Part shown: piece by piece, positions 30,172-39,911 of the stretch
Layout: each line of letters starts with the position of its first letter
How positions within the stretch are numbered: the first letter of the stretch is position 1
DNA from: Bradyrhizobium paxllaeri
GTDB lineage: Bacteria; Pseudomonadota; Alphaproteobacteria; Rhizobiales; Xanthobacteraceae
Direction of reading: 5' to 3'
Assembly: GCF_001693515.2 (NCBI RefSeq)
Contig: NZ_CP042968.1
Span: 1 to 64,000, forward strand
DNA: 64,000 nt
The notes under the pieces: generated by a model
What the model was told of the DNA's origin: nothing
Seen by the model: only the letters and a program-made list of their open reading frames with translations
The model's database searches: none
Program-made: the position numbers and the translations under genes

Positions 30172-31053
30172 CTACCAATCGTCGTCGTAGATCCACTCCC
30201 TTGGGTATCGGGGCCGATATCTCGCTTGCGGCGGCGACCGCTCCGGCCTGCGGAAGGTCGGGGTCGGCTTCGCCGGAGGCGGTGACGCCCTGGGCGGGCT
30301 CTGCTCCGAAACCTTCGCGAGCGCGCGTTTCATCTCTTCCTGGCTCGCCTTCAGCTCCCCAATGGCTTTTGAATTGTCACTGGTGATTTGCTGCTGGTTC
30401 GCCTTGAGCTGTTCGATGTTTCGCTCAAGCTTCGCGAGGTCCCCCACGATCGTTTGCAGCAACTGTGTCTGGTCGGGAGCTGCCGCGGCGGTTGGCGGCG
30501 TGGCGTCTTGCGGCGGTGCGGCCTGCGCCAGGGTTGCTGCTTGTGGAGGTGCTGCTTGAGGCGGAGATGTTTGCGGCGGTGATGCTGGTGGTGGTGCTGC
30601 CTGTGACGGTGGTGCCTGTGATGGAGCCTCCGTTGCGGCCACTTGAACAGTGGACGGGGCGGGCTGCGCGGGCGATGGCGGATTTTCCGGCGGTGATGAT
30701 GGAGATGAAGCGAGCTGCGGTGCTGAGCCGGCGACACCCGGCTTGTCCCCGCCGCCATAGGATGCCTGCCAAACCAGGGCAGCGACAACGATGCACGCCG
30801 CCACTGGCAAGGCGACGAGGGTCCGAAACGCCGGTCTTTTTTCCGGTGATGGCGCAGGCGGCGATTGCGGGGCGGGCTGGGCCGAAGGCGGATGCGCGTC
30901 ATCGCGCTCCATCCTTGCGAGCTGTTCAGTCAAACGCGTGAGCTGTTCATCCGCGCGCTTGATCTGCTCGTGGGCGTGCGCGAGCCGTTCGTCGGCGCCT
31001 GCGATCGGGGCATCGTGGGGTTCAGTTTCTTTCGGAGTAGGTGTGGAGTTCAT
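30172..31053 (-). CDS. Proline-rich single-pass membrane protein with coiled coils, unknown function
   Basis: 293 residues. An N-terminal coiled coil of about residues 20-52 (ERLAHAHEQIKRADEQLTR) is cytoplasmic, one membrane segment follows (LVALPVAACIVVAALVW), then a long Pro/Ala/Gln/Ser region of about 100 residues, a second coiled coil (DLAKLERNIEQLKANQQQ) and a basic, Pro/Tyr-rich end (RYRPRYPREWIYDDDW). The layout suggests a protein that spans the periplasm. No family recognised; relatives seem limited to Bradyrhizobium-like genomes. The gap of about 280 bases upstream (31054-31337) shows no clear feature. Confidence 0.7.
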   Translation of the reverse strand: MNSTPTPKETEPHDAPIAGADERLAHAHEQIKRADEQLTRLTEQLARMERDDAHPPSAQPAPQSPPAPSPEKRPAFRTLVALPVAACIVVAALVWQASYGGGDKPGVAGSAPQLASSPSSPPENPPSPAQPAPSTVQVAATEAPSQAPPSQAAPPPASPPQTSPPQAAPPQAATLAQAAPPQDATPPTAAAAPDQTQLLQTIVGDLAKLERNIEQLKANQQQITSDNSKAIGELKASQEEMKRALAKVSEQSPPRASPPPAKPTPTFRRPERSPPQARYRPRYPREWIYDDDW

Positions 31054-31337
31054 TGGCGTTTCCTTTTCCGTCCAATGTCATCCGCAGGTGGCAGGTCGAC
31101 CATGCAGCCGACGCTCCGTGCAGTCTTGTCCAACGAATGGCCGCAGGATGATAGAATACTGGATCACATGGCGATAGACGTCCCGGAATCCCACGGGCCG
31201 TTGCCGACGGCGCAGCAGAGCGGCGCCACGACTCTCTCCGTCGGTTCCATTCAACCGGCAGCATGCAATTCATTCGGCCCAAGTTCCTGCGTAACGGACG
31301 CGGCGAAATTGGTTGGCCGATAGGGCGCGAGCGAAAA

Positions 31338-32285
31338 TTATTTCCCGGCGCGCTTCTTCTCGATGGTGTCCCAGATCTTGCCGGCAACATCAGGGCCGTT
31401 GAGCCGCTGGATCGCGCGGATGCCCGTCGGCGACGTCACGTTGATTTCGGTCAGGTTGCCGTCGATCACGTCGATGCCGACGAACAGCAATCCGCGTTCG
31501 CGCAGCGCAGGTCCCAGCGTATCGCAGATTTCGCGCTCGCGCGGAGAGAGATCGGTCGCCTGCGCGGCGCCGCCGCGCACCATGTTGGAGCGGAGGTCAT
31601 CAGGGGCGGGCACGCGGTTGACCGCGCCGGCAAACTCGCCGTCGACCAGGATGATGCGCTTGTCGCCATGCTTCACCTCGGGAAGGAAGCGCTGGATCAC
31701 CCAGGGCTCGCGGAAGGTCACCGAGAACATGTCGAACAGCGAGCCGAAATTCATGTCCTGCGGCATCACGCGGAACACCGCCGCGCCGCCATGGCCGTGC
31801 AGCGGCTTCATGACGACGGCGCCGTGCTGGTCGCGGAACGAGTTGATTTCGTCGAGGTCGCGCGAGATCAGCGTCGGCGGCATCAACTGCGGAAAATTCA
31901 TCACGAACAGTTTTTCCGGCGCGTCGCGCACCGAAGCCGGATTGTTCACCACCAGCGTCTTCGGGTGGATGCGCTCGAGGAAATGGGTCGAGGTGATATA
32001 GGCGAGGTCGAAGGGCGGGTCCTGTCGCAGCAGGATGACGTCGAACGCCTCGAGCGACTCGCGCTTGGGCTCGCCCAGCGTAAAATGGTCGCCGATCTCG
32101 TCGCGGACGGTCAGCTTTTGCACCGGCGCCACCAGCTCCTCACCGCGCAGCGAGAGCTTGTCGGGGGTGTAGTAGGAAAGGCTGTGGCCGCGCTTTTGCG
32201 CCTCCAGCAGCAGCGCAAAGGTCGAATCGCCGCGGATGTTGATACGCGCGATGGGATCCATCTGGACGGCGACATTCAGTTTCAT
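31338..32285 (-). CDS. gshB: Glutathione synthetase
   Basis: ATP-grasp ligase that joins gamma-glutamylcysteine and glycine to make glutathione in the cytoplasm. The 315-residue protein has the prokaryotic GshB start ([10 protein letters not shown]), the [12 protein letters not shown] block, [13 protein letters not shown], the glycine-rich ATP-grasp loop [13 protein letters not shown] and the metal-binding end [21 protein letters not shown]. Length is normal. It lies in the same direction as rsmI and yraN, with a family A palindrome in between, a conserved rsmI-yraN-gshB order in Rhizobiales. Confidence 0.97.
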   Translation of the reverse strand: MKLNVAVQMDPIARINIRGDSTFALLLEAQKRGHSLSYYTPDKLSLRGEELVAPVQKLTVRDEIGDHFTLGEPKRESLEAFDVILLRQDPPFDLAYITSTHFLERIHPKTLVVNNPASVRDAPEKLFVMNFPQLMPPTLISRDLDEINSFRDQHGAVVMKPLHGHGGAAVFRVMPQDMNFGSLFDMFSVTFREPWVIQRFLPEVKHGDKRIILVDGEFAGAVNRVPAPDDLRSNMVRGGAAQATDLSPREREICDTLGPALRERGLLFVGIDVIDGNLTEINVTSPTGIRAIQRLNGPDVAGKIWDTIEKKRAGK

Positions 32286-32315
32286 AGGGAAGGTCCGGGG
32301 CTCTGGAGGGTCATG

Positions 32316-32362
32316 GCGTTTTCAAGCGAAGTGGGTACCGGTTCGCGTCAAGAAAACGCGTC
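32316..32362. repeat. Dispersed palindromic repeat, family A, copy 3
   Basis: GCGTTTTCAAGCGAAGTGGG, then TACCGGTTCGCGTCAAGAAAACGCGTC. It is the most regular copy of the family. It stands between yraN and gshB, inside what would otherwise be one transcription unit. Confidence 0.75.
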
Positions 32363-32375
32363 CAAATTAATGCCT

Positions 32376-32786
32376 TTAAGGGCTGGCGTCGAATGCCGCT
32401 AACAGATGGCGTGGCAGACGCCGCGGCGCAATCAGGACGGCGTCAAATCGTAGCTCGAATTCGGCATGCTCGGGATGCGCCATCAGCCAGGCTTGCGCGG
32501 CATTGATGATGCGCCCCTGCTGGCGCGGCGTGACGGCATAGGCGGCGTCATCGAGGCTGGCGCGCGCCTTAACCTCGATGAAGGCCACGAGATTGCGCTT
32601 CTTCGCCACCAGGTCGATCTCGCCATAGGGCGTGCGGAAGCGCTTTGCGAGGATACGGTAACCCCTGGCCATCAAATAGGCCGCGGCGCGGCTCTCGGCC
32701 GAAAGCCCGGTACGAAAGGCGGCGACCCGCTCGGGCGCGGCAAGCTTGGCGGTCACGTCGGGCGGAATGCCGTCAGTCTTCGCCAT
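32376..32786 (-). CDS. YraN/UPF0102 family endonuclease-like protein
   Basis: 136-residue protein of the UPF0102 family with a restriction-endonuclease-like fold. [26 protein letters not shown] is the conserved N-terminal helix-strand, followed by the catalytic-type pattern [10 protein letters not shown] and [10 protein letters not shown], i.e. E-ID...EVK, which are the PD-(D/E)XK residues. Its cellular substrate is unknown. The start at 32786 overlaps the rsmI stop by 14 bases, and pairing with rsmI is conserved in most proteobacteria. Confidence 0.9.
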   Translation of the reverse strand: MAKTDGIPPDVTAKLAAPERVAAFRTGLSAESRAAAYLMARGYRILAKRFRTPYGEIDLVAKKRNLVAFIEVKARASLDDAAYAVTPRQQGRIINAAQAWLMAHPEHAEFELRFDAVLIAPRRLPRHLLAAFDASP

Positions 32787-33726
32787 CATCGCCCCTGGCT
32801 TCTTTTGCGAGCTCCAGCGCGCGGGCATAGACCTCGCGGCGCGGCCGTCCCGAGAGCTCTACCGCATGCGCGACGCTGTCCTTGACGCTTTCGCGCGCAA
32901 GCGAGGTGCGCAGGAGATCGTCGAGGTCGTGCTGGGTCATGACATCGGCGTCCTTGCGCGGCGGACCGACGATGAGCACGAATTCGCCGCGGGTTTCCAG
33001 CCGATCGGCGGCCTTCGCCAATTCCGATATCGGCGCGCGCGTAATCTCCTCGTGCAGCTTGGTGAGCTCGCGGCAGATCGCGGCGTCGCGGCCGGCCATG
33101 ACTTCCGAGAGATCGGCGAGCGTCTCCTGCACGCGGTTGCCGGATTCGAACATCACCAGCGTGGCGTCGATGCGGGAAAGTTCGGTGAGCCGGGTCCGCC
33201 GCGAGACCTGCTTGGCAGGCAAAAATCCCTCGAAGAAGAAGCGGTCGGTGGGGAGCGCCGCGACCGAGAGCGCTGTCAGCACCGACGATGCGCCCGGCAC
33301 CGCGATCACGGCATGGCCGGCGGCCGAGACTTCGCGCACCAGCTTGAAGCCGGGATCCGAGATCAGGGGCGTGCCGGCATCCGATACCAGCGCGATGGAT
33401 GCGCCCTGGGCCAGCCGCTCCAGGATCTTCGGTCGCGCCATCGCCGCGTTGTGTTCGTGATACGGTTTGAGCTCTGCTGAAATCGCATAGCGTTCGATCA
33501 GGCGGCGGGTGATTCGGGTGTCCTCGCAGGCGACGATGTCGACGCCGGCCAGGGTCTCCAGCGCGCGCAAGGTAATGTCGCCGAGATTGCCGATCGGGGT
33601 TGCCACCAGATGGAGGCCCGGAACCGGCTTCGGCGCATTCAGGATGTGGCCCTGAATCAAAAATGTTCTGTTGACCGAACCCGGTTCGGTGTCAGGGCCG
33701 TAGTTGGAACTGGTTCTTGCGCGCAT
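32773..33726 (-). CDS. rsmI: 16S rRNA (cytidine-1402-2'-O)-methyltransferase
   Basis: Methylates the 2'-O of C1402 of 16S rRNA in the decoding centre with S-adenosylmethionine. The 317-residue protein has the tetrapyrrole methylase fold: [46 protein letters not shown] and [11 protein letters not shown] are the diagnostic blocks. The first 30 residues before this core are variable; they contain the palindrome ACCGAACCCGGTTCGGT (33674-33690), so a shorter start is possible. The gene is divergent from the LppC-like gene. Confidence 0.95.
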   Translation of the reverse strand: MRARTSSNYGPDTEPGSVNRTFLIQGHILNAPKPVPGLHLVATPIGNLGDITLRALETLAGVDIVACEDTRITRRLIERYAISAELKPYHEHNAAMARPKILERLAQGASIALVSDAGTPLISDPGFKLVREVSAAGHAVIAVPGASSVLTALSVAALPTDRFFFEGFLPAKQVSRRTRLTELSRIDATLVMFESGNRVQETLADLSEVMAGRDAAICRELTKLHEEITRAPISELAKAADRLETRGEFVLIVGPPRKDADVMTQHDLDDLLRTSLARESVKDSVAHAVELSGRPRREVYARALELAKEARGDDGED

Positions 33727-33893
33727 AATGGCAATCTAGAGCGCCCGCGAGCCCGGCGCCACATCGCGGTGGGACCGAGGCAAGTTGATGTTTGGCAACG
33801 GCTATGCGCCGTGCGGGGTGTAATCCTTTTGTTTTAGTTAACTATTCGCAGACAATATGCTGAATCTACCTTCGTGTTTTGGGGTGGAGGTCC

Positions 33894-33913
33894 TGACCGA
33901 CGGCGGTCGGTCA
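33894..33913. promoter_or_regulatory. Perfect inverted repeat before the LppC-like gene
   Basis: TGACCGAC (33894-33901) and GTCGGTCA (33906-33913) are perfect 8-base arms with a 4-base centre, 15 bases before the start codon. It could be an operator for a dimeric repressor or an RNA hairpin next to the ribosome site. Confidence 0.5.
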
Positions 33914-33927
33914 AGAGAAGAGACAAG

Positions 33928-35139
33928 ATGGTAGGCCCTCTCATTCGCACGCCTGAATCCCCGGTTATTCGTCCGTTTGGACCGACCCGGCGGACCGCAC
34001 TCGGTCTGATTCTCGGTGCGCCGCTGCTCGGCGCCTGCGCCGGCAACAGTCCGATTTCCAATCCGTTCGGCCCGTCCGCGCCCGAGGGACCCCCGGGCCC
34101 GCAGCAACAGCCGGTCGCGATCGGCGCCGGACAGGTCAAGGTCGGCCTGATCCTGCCGCTGTCGGCCGCTGGCAATGCCGGCGTCGCCGCGCAATCGATG
34201 AAGAATGCGGCCGAGATGGCGCTGGCGGAATTCCAGAACCCGAACATCCAGCTTCTGATCAAGGATGACGGCGGCCTGCCGCAGGGCGCCCAGCAGGTGA
34301 CGCAGCAGGCGCTCGGCGAGGGCGCGGAAATCATCCTGGGCCCGCTGTTCGCGGCCTCGGTGCCGGCGACCGCGCAACTGACGCGCGCGAAGGGCGTTTC
34401 GGTGATCGCGTTCTCGACCGATTCGAGCGTCGCCGGGCGCGGCGTCTATCTGCTCAGCTTCCTGCCCGAATCCGACGTCAACCGGATCGTCGATTATTCC
34501 GCCAGCATCGGAAAGAAATCCTTCGCGGCGCTGCTGCCGGACAATGCCTACGGCAACGTGGTGGAAGCAGCCTTCAAGCAGGCGGTCGGCCGGAAGGGAC
34601 GCGTCGTCGCTTTCGAGAAATACGCCGCCGATCGCGCCGGGGCGGCGCGGACGGTGGCGCAGTCGCTGGGCTCGGCGGATGCGCTGTTCATCGCCGATGA
34701 CGGCGAATCCGTCGTGGCATCGGCGGATGCCTTGACCGCAGCGGGCGCGAATCTGCGCAACATCCAGTTGCTCGGCACCGGGCTCTGGGACAATCCGCGG
34801 GTCTATGCGAGCGCGCCGCTGCAGGGCGGGCTCTATGCCGCGCCCGATCCGTCGGGTTTCCGCGCCTTCGCCGGCCGCTACCGCGCCAAATACGGCAGCG
34901 ACCCCGTGCGCACCGCGACGCTCGCCTATGACGCGGTGGCGCTGGTCGCCGCACTGTCGAAACAGGGCGGTCAACGCTTCGCGCCGGAGACGCTGACCAA
35001 CCCGTCCGGCTTTGCCGGCACCGACGGGCTGTTCCGCTTCCGCTCCGACGGCACCAACGAGCGAGGCCTCGCGGTGATGAAGGTCGCCAGCGGCGGCAGC
35101 ACGGCGGTCGCCGGCTCGCCGAAGAGTTTTGGGGCGTAA
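33928..35139 (+). CDS. LppC-like lipoprotein (penicillin-binding protein activator / ABC-binding fold)
   Basis: 403-residue protein with a basic N-terminus, a hydrophobic segment and a lipobox (LILGAPLLGAC), so it should be a lipoprotein. The mature part is a type I periplasmic binding fold, with VGLILPLSAAGNAGVAAQSM and IQLLIKDDGGLPQGAQQ, as in the LpoA/LppC family and in branched-chain amino-acid binding proteins. The N-terminal TPR part of E. coli LpoA is missing, as in other alphaproteobacteria, so activation of a penicillin-binding protein is only a family label. Start ATG at 33928 after AAGAGACAAG. The next gene on the minus strand ends 3 bases after its stop. Confidence 0.85.
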   Translation: MVGPLIRTPESPVIRPFGPTRRTALGLILGAPLLGACAGNSPISNPFGPSAPEGPPGPQQQPVAIGAGQVKVGLILPLSAAGNAGVAAQSMKNAAEMALAEFQNPNIQLLIKDDGGLPQGAQQVTQQALGEGAEIILGPLFAASVPATAQLTRAKGVSVIAFSTDSSVAGRGVYLLSFLPESDVNRIVDYSASIGKKSFAALLPDNAYGNVVEAAFKQAVGRKGRVVAFEKYAADRAGAARTVAQSLGSADALFIADDGESVVASADALTAAGANLRNIQLLGTGLWDNPRVYASAPLQGGLYAAPDPSGFRAFAGRYRAKYGSDPVRTATLAYDAVALVAALSKQGGQRFAPETLTNPSGFAGTDGLFRFRSDGTNERGLAVMKVASGGSTAVAGSPKSFGA

Positions 35140-35142
35140 TTT

Positions 35143-35988
35143 TTAACCGGTTTTCGTCGCCTTCGCGAACTCGGCTTCGTAGCGCCGCCGGTTGCTCCAG
35201 TAGATGTTTGCGAACAGCGCTGCTTCCTGGCGATAGGGGATGTGATCGTCGGCATCCTGTGCGGCCTGCGCCTCGATCCATGCGGCATGCTCGGCAATGG
35301 CGCCGGAGCGGTCGCCCTGCAGCGATCGTATCTGAAACGCGAACATGTGCTGCTCGATCTCGCCGTAGCGATCGTACCAGCAGGTCGACCATTGCCGGTT
35401 CTGCAGCGCGAAGCGGCGGATCCAGCGCTCGGTCAGATCCATCTCGTGCTCGGGTTTCGAGAACATCACGTCGCGCCGCGCTTCCTGCAGCGTTTCGATC
35501 GCGACCGGCTTGTTCTCGCGCCAGAGCGTCTGCATCGCGGGATCGGACAGGAAGCGGTCGGCGTAGATCGGATGCGGGAACGCGATCTCGCGCAAATGCG
35601 GCAATTCGAAATAGACCCGAATCTCCGAACAGACGCTGGCCTTCAACTCATTGTCTTCCATCTTGCGGTGGAAGGCGTCGAAACCGATGCCGGGGAAATA
35701 GGGCATGAAAGCCGCATGGAACATCTCGTGCAAACGATAGAGATCCTCGATCGCCGGATTGTCGTAGGCGCGATTCATGGTGACGCCCCACCACGAGCAG
35801 AAATGCGCGCGCTCCAGCCGATCGTCGGTCGTATCGCAGAACAGCCGCGGCAGATTTGCGAATTGTTCGATGATGTCGTGAATGAAGCCGCGTTCGGCAT
35901 GCGAGGCGCGGATCGGAGCACTGCGCCACAGCCCGTGCACGTGGCGGTGAATCTCCTCACGGCTGGTCAGGATGATCGCGTTCCTCAT
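35143..35988 (-). CDS. Unknown protein with HEXXH motif, paired with a PLP-fold enzyme
   Basis: 281-residue soluble protein, mostly helical, with no signal peptide. HEMFH at residues 87-91 fits the zinc motif HEXXH, and acidic residues follow at 114 and 122 (EDNELKASVCSE), spaced as in gluzincin metallopeptidases. The same pattern could also serve a non-haem iron or di-iron site. The protein is rich in Trp, His and Phe. I do not recognise a family. Its start overlaps the end of the PLP-fold gene by four bases (ATGA), so the two are translationally coupled and likely act together. Start at 35988 (MRNAIILTS). Confidence 0.65.
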   Translation of the reverse strand: MRNAIILTSREEIHRHVHGLWRSAPIRASHAERGFIHDIIEQFANLPRLFCDTTDDRLERAHFCSWWGVTMNRAYDNPAIEDLYRLHEMFHAAFMPYFPGIGFDAFHRKMEDNELKASVCSEIRVYFELPHLREIAFPHPIYADRFLSDPAMQTLWRENKPVAIETLQEARRDVMFSKPEHEMDLTERWIRRFALQNRQWSTCWYDRYGEIEQHMFAFQIRSLQGDRSGAIAEHAAWIEAQAAQDADDHIPYRQEAALFANIYWSNRRRYEAEFAKATKTG

Positions 35989-37085
35989 GGCGCGGCTCCC
36001 GGATTCGCGATCGGTCCGGCTGTGCCGATCATTTCGGCCATGGTCGGTGTCAGGCACAGCCTGAGCGGCGCGTTGAGATCGCCGGCCGGTCGGCGCAGGA
36101 ATGCGGCGAGCGCATGATCGGTGGCTGCGCTGGCGTCCGCCTTCGCCAGCACGGTGACGTCGCAGGGCGACAGCGTCAGGCCGAGGCGGCGGCCGACGCG
36201 CGCCGCGGCCTCATGCTGTACGGATTTATAGCGGCGCGGCAGATCGAACACGTCGTGACGATCGAGCAGGGCATGGCCGAGCTGCAGCGAGGTGAGGTTC
36301 TTGAACCATTGATTGCCGAACAGGCTCGGCATTGCCTTGCGGCACAGCACGCCGCCGATGCGGTCGTAATAAACCCCGAACGGCTTTGACAGGCTGAAGG
36401 CGAGCACCTGCACGGACGGGCTGTCGGCGGCAATGCGCGCGGCGGGTTGTTCGGCGATGGAGCCGACATAGGTGACGTCGAGCAACACGCGCGGCGCTTT
36501 TGCGCCAGCGGCGAGCAAAGCGAGGAAGTCGTTGGCCTCGCGCCACACATTGCCGTCGATGGCGGACGGCTGGCTCAGGCAGAACAGCGCGGTTGCCGGC
36601 AGCGCGCGGCCGACGGCCTGCCAGTCGGCGCGCGGATGTTCGACGACGGCGATGCCGCAGGCTTCGGCATAGGCCTTGTAGCCTTCATACTCGCCGGTAA
36701 AGACGTGCACTTCCGGATTGAAGCGCTCGACGCGGGCGCGGTTGCCATAGTCGGTGATGACATGAAACAGCGCTTCGCTGCCGCCGGCGGTCGGATAGCG
36801 CCACGAAAAGCCGGCCGTGTCGATTGCGATGACCGGCGCTGCCCATGCCATCCAGCGTTCGAGAAAGGCTTCATGCGAAGCGAACTGCTTGCCGGTCCAG
36901 GCGTCACGGAATTGTTCGAGGTGGTGACGGCGCGCGGCGTCGGCCGCATTTCCAAGAATGAGGTTTTTTGCCGCTTCCGTCTCCGGCATGACGAGCGCGT
37001 AAACGGTCTTGCTCGCGCCGGCGTCTTTGACACGGCGGTCGAGTTCGGGATCATGGATCGGCGGGGATATCGTCCGGTCGTTCAC
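35985..37085 (-). CDS. PLP-dependent aminotransferase-fold protein, uncharacterised
   Basis: 366 residues of fold-type I PLP enzyme character. YPTAGGSEALFH (about 98-109) would bind the cofactor phosphate, DVTYVG has the Asp (203) that contacts the PLP nitrogen, and SLSKPFGVYYDRIGG has the likely Schiff-base Lys (234). The sequence is not close to class I/II aminotransferases I know by motif: the usual NP-x-NPTG is replaced by SQPSAIDGN. It is the first gene of a two-gene unit with the HEXXH protein. Substrate unknown; amino-acid or small-molecule tailoring is a reasonable guess. Confidence 0.75.
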   Translation of the reverse strand: MNDRTISPPIHDPELDRRVKDAGASKTVYALVMPETEAAKNLILGNAADAARRHHLEQFRDAWTGKQFASHEAFLERWMAWAAPVIAIDTAGFSWRYPTAGGSEALFHVITDYGNRARVERFNPEVHVFTGEYEGYKAYAEACGIAVVEHPRADWQAVGRALPATALFCLSQPSAIDGNVWREANDFLALLAAGAKAPRVLLDVTYVGSIAEQPAARIAADSPSVQVLAFSLSKPFGVYYDRIGGVLCRKAMPSLFGNQWFKNLTSLQLGHALLDRHDVFDLPRRYKSVQHEAAARVGRRLGLTLSPCDVTVLAKADASAATDHALAAFLRRPAGDLNAPLRLCLTPTMAEMIGTAGPIANPGAAP

Positions 37086-37190
37086 GATGGTCGTTCAGAA
37101 AGAGGCGGGGCGAAACTGATCTAGCACAAATGGGCATGCGCTGCGCGCAATCCTCGCGTGTTGGCTTATAAAACCTTGATGAACGTTTGC

Positions 37191-37279
37191 GTAGCCCGGG
37201 TGAAGCGAAGCGTAACCCGGGAAGGTCTCGCAAGCGGGACGCACTGTCCCCGGATTGCGCTGCGCTTCATCCGGGCTAC
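37191..37279. repeat. Dispersed inverted repeat, family E, copy 2
   Basis: GTAGCCCGGGTGAAGCGAAG at the left and GCGCTTCATCCGGGCTAC at the right with CGTAACCCGGGA inside. It is the partner of 8036-8141. It lies between the divergent PLP-fold gene start and the end of hemW. Confidence 0.7.
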
Positions 37280-37288
37280 GGCTGCGCG

Positions 37289-38458
37289 TTATGCCGCGAG
37301 GTCTGCAACAACAGCGTCGAGCACCGGAAAACCATCCTTCGTTACCCGCAGCCTGCCATCGGCGTCGACGGAGATCGCGCCTTCCTCGCGCAAGATGGCG
37401 ATACGGCCCGGGTCGAGCGCGCGGCCGGACAACGTCGCATAGCGTTTGGGGTCGATGCCTTCGGCGAGGCGCAATCCCATCAGCAGATATTCGTCAGCGC
37501 GTTCTTCGCTGTTCAGGTCATCGTCGGTGACGACGCCGTGGCCCTTGGCCTCGACGCGCATCAGCCAGGCCTCCGGCCGCTTCTCGGTCGCGGTCGCGTG
37601 CCTGATGCCGTCGATGTCGAGGCGGCCATGCGCGCCCGGCCCGATGCCGGCATATTCGTCGCCGCGCCAGTAGACCAGATTGTGCTGGCACTCCGCGCCT
37701 TCGCGGGCGTGGTTGGAAATTTCGTAGGCCGGCAGTCCGTGCGCGGCGCAGACGTCCTGTGTGACATCATAGAGCGCGCGCGCCAGCGTCTCGTCCGGCG
37801 TCTTCAATTTGCCCGCGGCATGCAGGCCGAAGAACGGCGTGCCTTCCTCGATGGTGAGCTGGTAGAGCGAGAGATGCTCGGCGGCTTCCGAGATCGCGAG
37901 CTTGAGTTCATCCGTCCACATCTGCGGGGTCTGGTCGGGGCGGGCGTAGATCAGGTCGAACGAATAGCGGTCGAACGCGGAGCGGGCGATCGCGACGGCA
38001 TCGAGCGCTTCGCGTGCGGTATGGAGCCGTCCCAGCGCTTTCAGCGAGGCGTCGTCGAGCGCCTGTACACCGAGCGAGACGCGGTTGACGCCGGCTGCGC
38101 GGTAGCCGCGAAACCGCGTCGCCTCGACGCTGGTCGGATTGGCTTCCAGCGTGACTTCGACATTGCCGGCAACGCGCCAGTGTTTGCCGATCGCGTCGAG
38201 GATCGCGCCGACGGTCTGCGGCTGCATTAGCGACGGCGTGCCGCCGCCGAGAAAGATCGAGGTGACGGTTTTGCCAGGCGCGCGCTCCGCCGTGCTCTCG
38301 ATCTCGCGGGCGAAGGCGCGCGCGAAGCGCTGCTCGTCGATCGGCGCGTGGCGGACATGGCTGTTGAAATCGCAATAGGGGCATTTCGACAGGCAGAACG
38401 GCCAGTGCACGTAGACACCGAAGGCCTCCTTGGGGCGTGGTCGCTCGCGACTAGCCAA
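37289..38458 (-). CDS. hemW: HemW, haem chaperone / coproporphyrinogen dehydrogenase-like radical SAM protein
   Basis: Radical SAM protein of the HemN/HemW group. The cluster motif is [13 protein letters not shown] (CX3CX2C), and GGGTPSLM and the EANPTSVE stretch bind SAM, as in HemW. The family also has the C-terminal HemN domain, present here ([16 protein letters not shown]). HemW members lack the extra Cys of true HemN and are seen as haem chaperones. I prefer the TTG at 38458 with GGAG ahead, overlapping the rdgB stop; an ATG at 38488 is the alternative. Together with rdgB and rph it forms a conserved minus-strand cluster. Confidence 0.9.
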   Translation of the reverse strand: MASRERPRPKEAFGVYVHWPFCLSKCPYCDFNSHVRHAPIDEQRFARAFAREIESTAERAPGKTVTSIFLGGGTPSLMQPQTVGAILDAIGKHWRVAGNVEVTLEANPTSVEATRFRGYRAAGVNRVSLGVQALDDASLKALGRLHTAREALDAVAIARSAFDRYSFDLIYARPDQTPQMWTDELKLAISEAAEHLSLYQLTIEEGTPFFGLHAAGKLKTPDETLARALYDVTQDVCAAHGLPAYEISNHAREGAECQHNLVYWRGDEYAGIGPGAHGRLDIDGIRHATATEKRPEAWLMRVEAKGHGVVTDDDLNSEERADEYLLMGLRLAEGIDPKRYATLSGRALDPGRIAILREEGAISVDADGRLRVTKDGFPVLDAVVADLAA

Positions 38459-39086
38459 GGCAGATCTCCGCCAGTTTGACGAAGGCACGCGCCCGGTGTG
38501 ACAGGCCGAGGCCGAGCGGCGGCAGGCCGTGCTTTTCGATCGAGGTCATCTCGCCAAAGGTCCTGGCATGCCCGTCGGGCAGGAAGGCCGGATCATAGCC
38601 GAAACCGGCGCTGCCGCGCGGCGGCCAGGCCAGGGTTCCATCGACCCGTGCCTCGACCTCCTCGACATGGCCGTCGGGCCAGGCAACGCACAATGCGGAT
38701 ACGAAATGCGCCTTGCGCTTGTCCGGCGTGGTCGCGCCGCGTTCCTGCAGCAGGCGCTCGATCCGGGTCATCGCCGCCATGAAGTCCTTGCCCTCGCCGG
38801 CCCAGCGCGCCGAGTAGATGCCGGGGGCGCCGTTGAGCGCATCGACGACCAGGCCGGAATCATCGGCAAAGGCGGGCAATTGCGCAGCGTTCGCCGCCGC
38901 GATCGCCTTGATCGCGGCGTTGGCTTGGAACGTCTTGCCGGTTTCCTCGGGCTCGCCGAGGCCGAGTTCGCCCGCGGAGACCGCCTCGACGCCATGCGGC
39001 GCCAGCAGTTCCCGCATCTCGGCAAGCTTGCCGGGATTGTGGGTCGCGATCACGAGCCGGCCGGTGATTCGACGGTGCTGAGCCAT
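38451..39086 (-). CDS. rdgB: RdgB, dITP/XTP pyrophosphatase
   Basis: Ham1-like enzyme that removes inosine, xanthosine and deoxyinosine triphosphates from the nucleotide pool. The 211-residue protein has the family start [35 protein letters not shown] with the catalytic Asp, [13 protein letters not shown], and the end GLSHRARAF. The start at 39086 (MAQHRRITG) is chosen; the longer frame upstream ([11 protein letters not shown]) reads from an inverted repeat and is not real coding. It overlaps hemW by 8 bases. Confidence 0.95.
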   Translation of the reverse strand: MAQHRRITGRLVIATHNPGKLAEMRELLAPHGVEAVSAGELGLGEPEETGKTFQANAAIKAIAAANAAQLPAFADDSGLVVDALNGAPGIYSARWAGEGKDFMAAMTRIERLLQERGATTPDKRKAHFVSALCVAWPDGHVEEVEARVDGTLAWPPRGSAGFGYDPAFLPDGHARTFGEMTSIEKHGLPPLGLGLSHRARAFVKLAEICLG

Positions 39087-39100
39087 GTGCATTTGTATTC

Positions 39101-39183
39101 CGTCATGGCCGGGCTTGTCCCGGCCATCCACGTCTTAGGAAGAAAGGAAGTCGTGGATGCCCGGGTCAAGCCCGGGCATGACG
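39101..39183. repeat. Inverted repeat, family G
   Basis: CGTCATGGCCGGGCTTGTCC at the left and CAAGCCCGGGCATGACG at the right, with an inner pair CATCCACG and CGTGGATG. It is between rph and rdgB. A false peptide ([10 protein letters not shown]) encoded in this repeat is often added to neighbouring proteins by gene callers. Confidence 0.75.
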
Positions 39184-39197
39184 ACAGTCTTTACGGT

Positions 39198-39911
39198 TCA
39201 CGCGACGGCCAGCTTCTGCAAGTCCACCAGGCGCGCGACACCCTTGCGCGCCAGTTCCATCAGCGCCAGGAACTCATCCTGCGAGAACGGCGTCTTTTCG
39301 GCCGTGCCCTGCACCTCGATGATGCGGCCGTCGCCGGTCATGACGAAATTGGCGTCGGTCTCGGCCTCGGAATCCTCGGCATAGTCGAGGTCGAGGACCG
39401 GCGTGCCCTGATAGATGCCGCAGGAGATCGCGGCGACATTGTCGCGCAAAACGTTCGCTTTCAGCATGTTGCGGCTCTTCATCCAGCCGATGCAGTCGGC
39501 CAGTGCCACCCACGCGCCGGTGATCGAGGCGGTGCGGGTGCCGCCATCGGCCTGGATCACGTCGCAGTCCACCGTGATCTGGCGCTCGCCGAGCGCTTCG
39601 AGGTCGACGGCTGCGCGCAAGGAGCGGCCGATCAGCCGCTGGATTTCGACCGTGCGGCCGCCCTGTTTGCCGGCGGCAGCCTCGCGGCGGGTGCGCTCAA
39701 GGGTGGCGCGCGGCAGCATGCCATATTCGGCCGTGACCCAGCCGCGGCCCTGACCCTTCAGCCAAGGCGGCAGCCGCTCTTCCAGCGTCGCCGTAACAAG
39801 CACATGGGTGTCGCCGAACTTCACCATGCAGGAACCTTCGGCGTACTTTACCACGCCGCGTTCCAGCGACACGGGGCGCAACTGATCGGGCGCACGGCGG
39901 CTTGGCCGCAT
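39198..39911 (-). CDS. rph: RNase PH
   Basis: Phosphorolytic 3'-exoribonuclease that trims tRNA precursors. The 237-residue protein has the family start [48 protein letters not shown] (in two parts: [11 protein letters not shown], then [11 protein letters not shown]), the [15 protein letters not shown] block and the phosphate-binding [11 protein letters not shown]. The start at 39911 matches that N-terminus; the longer frame upstream is not coding. It is the first gene of rph-rdgB-hemW and divergent from hrcA. Confidence 0.97.
   Translation of the reverse strand: MRPSRRAPDQLRPVSLERGVVKYAEGSCMVKFGDTHVLVTATLEERLPPWLKGQGRGWVTAEYGMLPRATLERTRREAAAGKQGGRTVEIQRLIGRSLRAAVDLEALGERQITVDCDVIQADGGTRTASITGAWVALADCIGWMKSRNMLKANVLRDNVAAISCGIYQGTPVLDLDYAEDSEAETDANFVMTGDGRIIEVQGTAEKTPFSQDEFLALMELARKGVARLVDLQKLAVA

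Noticed and set aside
39087..39131. Upstream extension of rdgB beginning [10 protein letters not shown]
   Set aside because: The peptide is read from a family G inverted repeat and is a known kind of false N-terminus; the start at 39086 fits the family.
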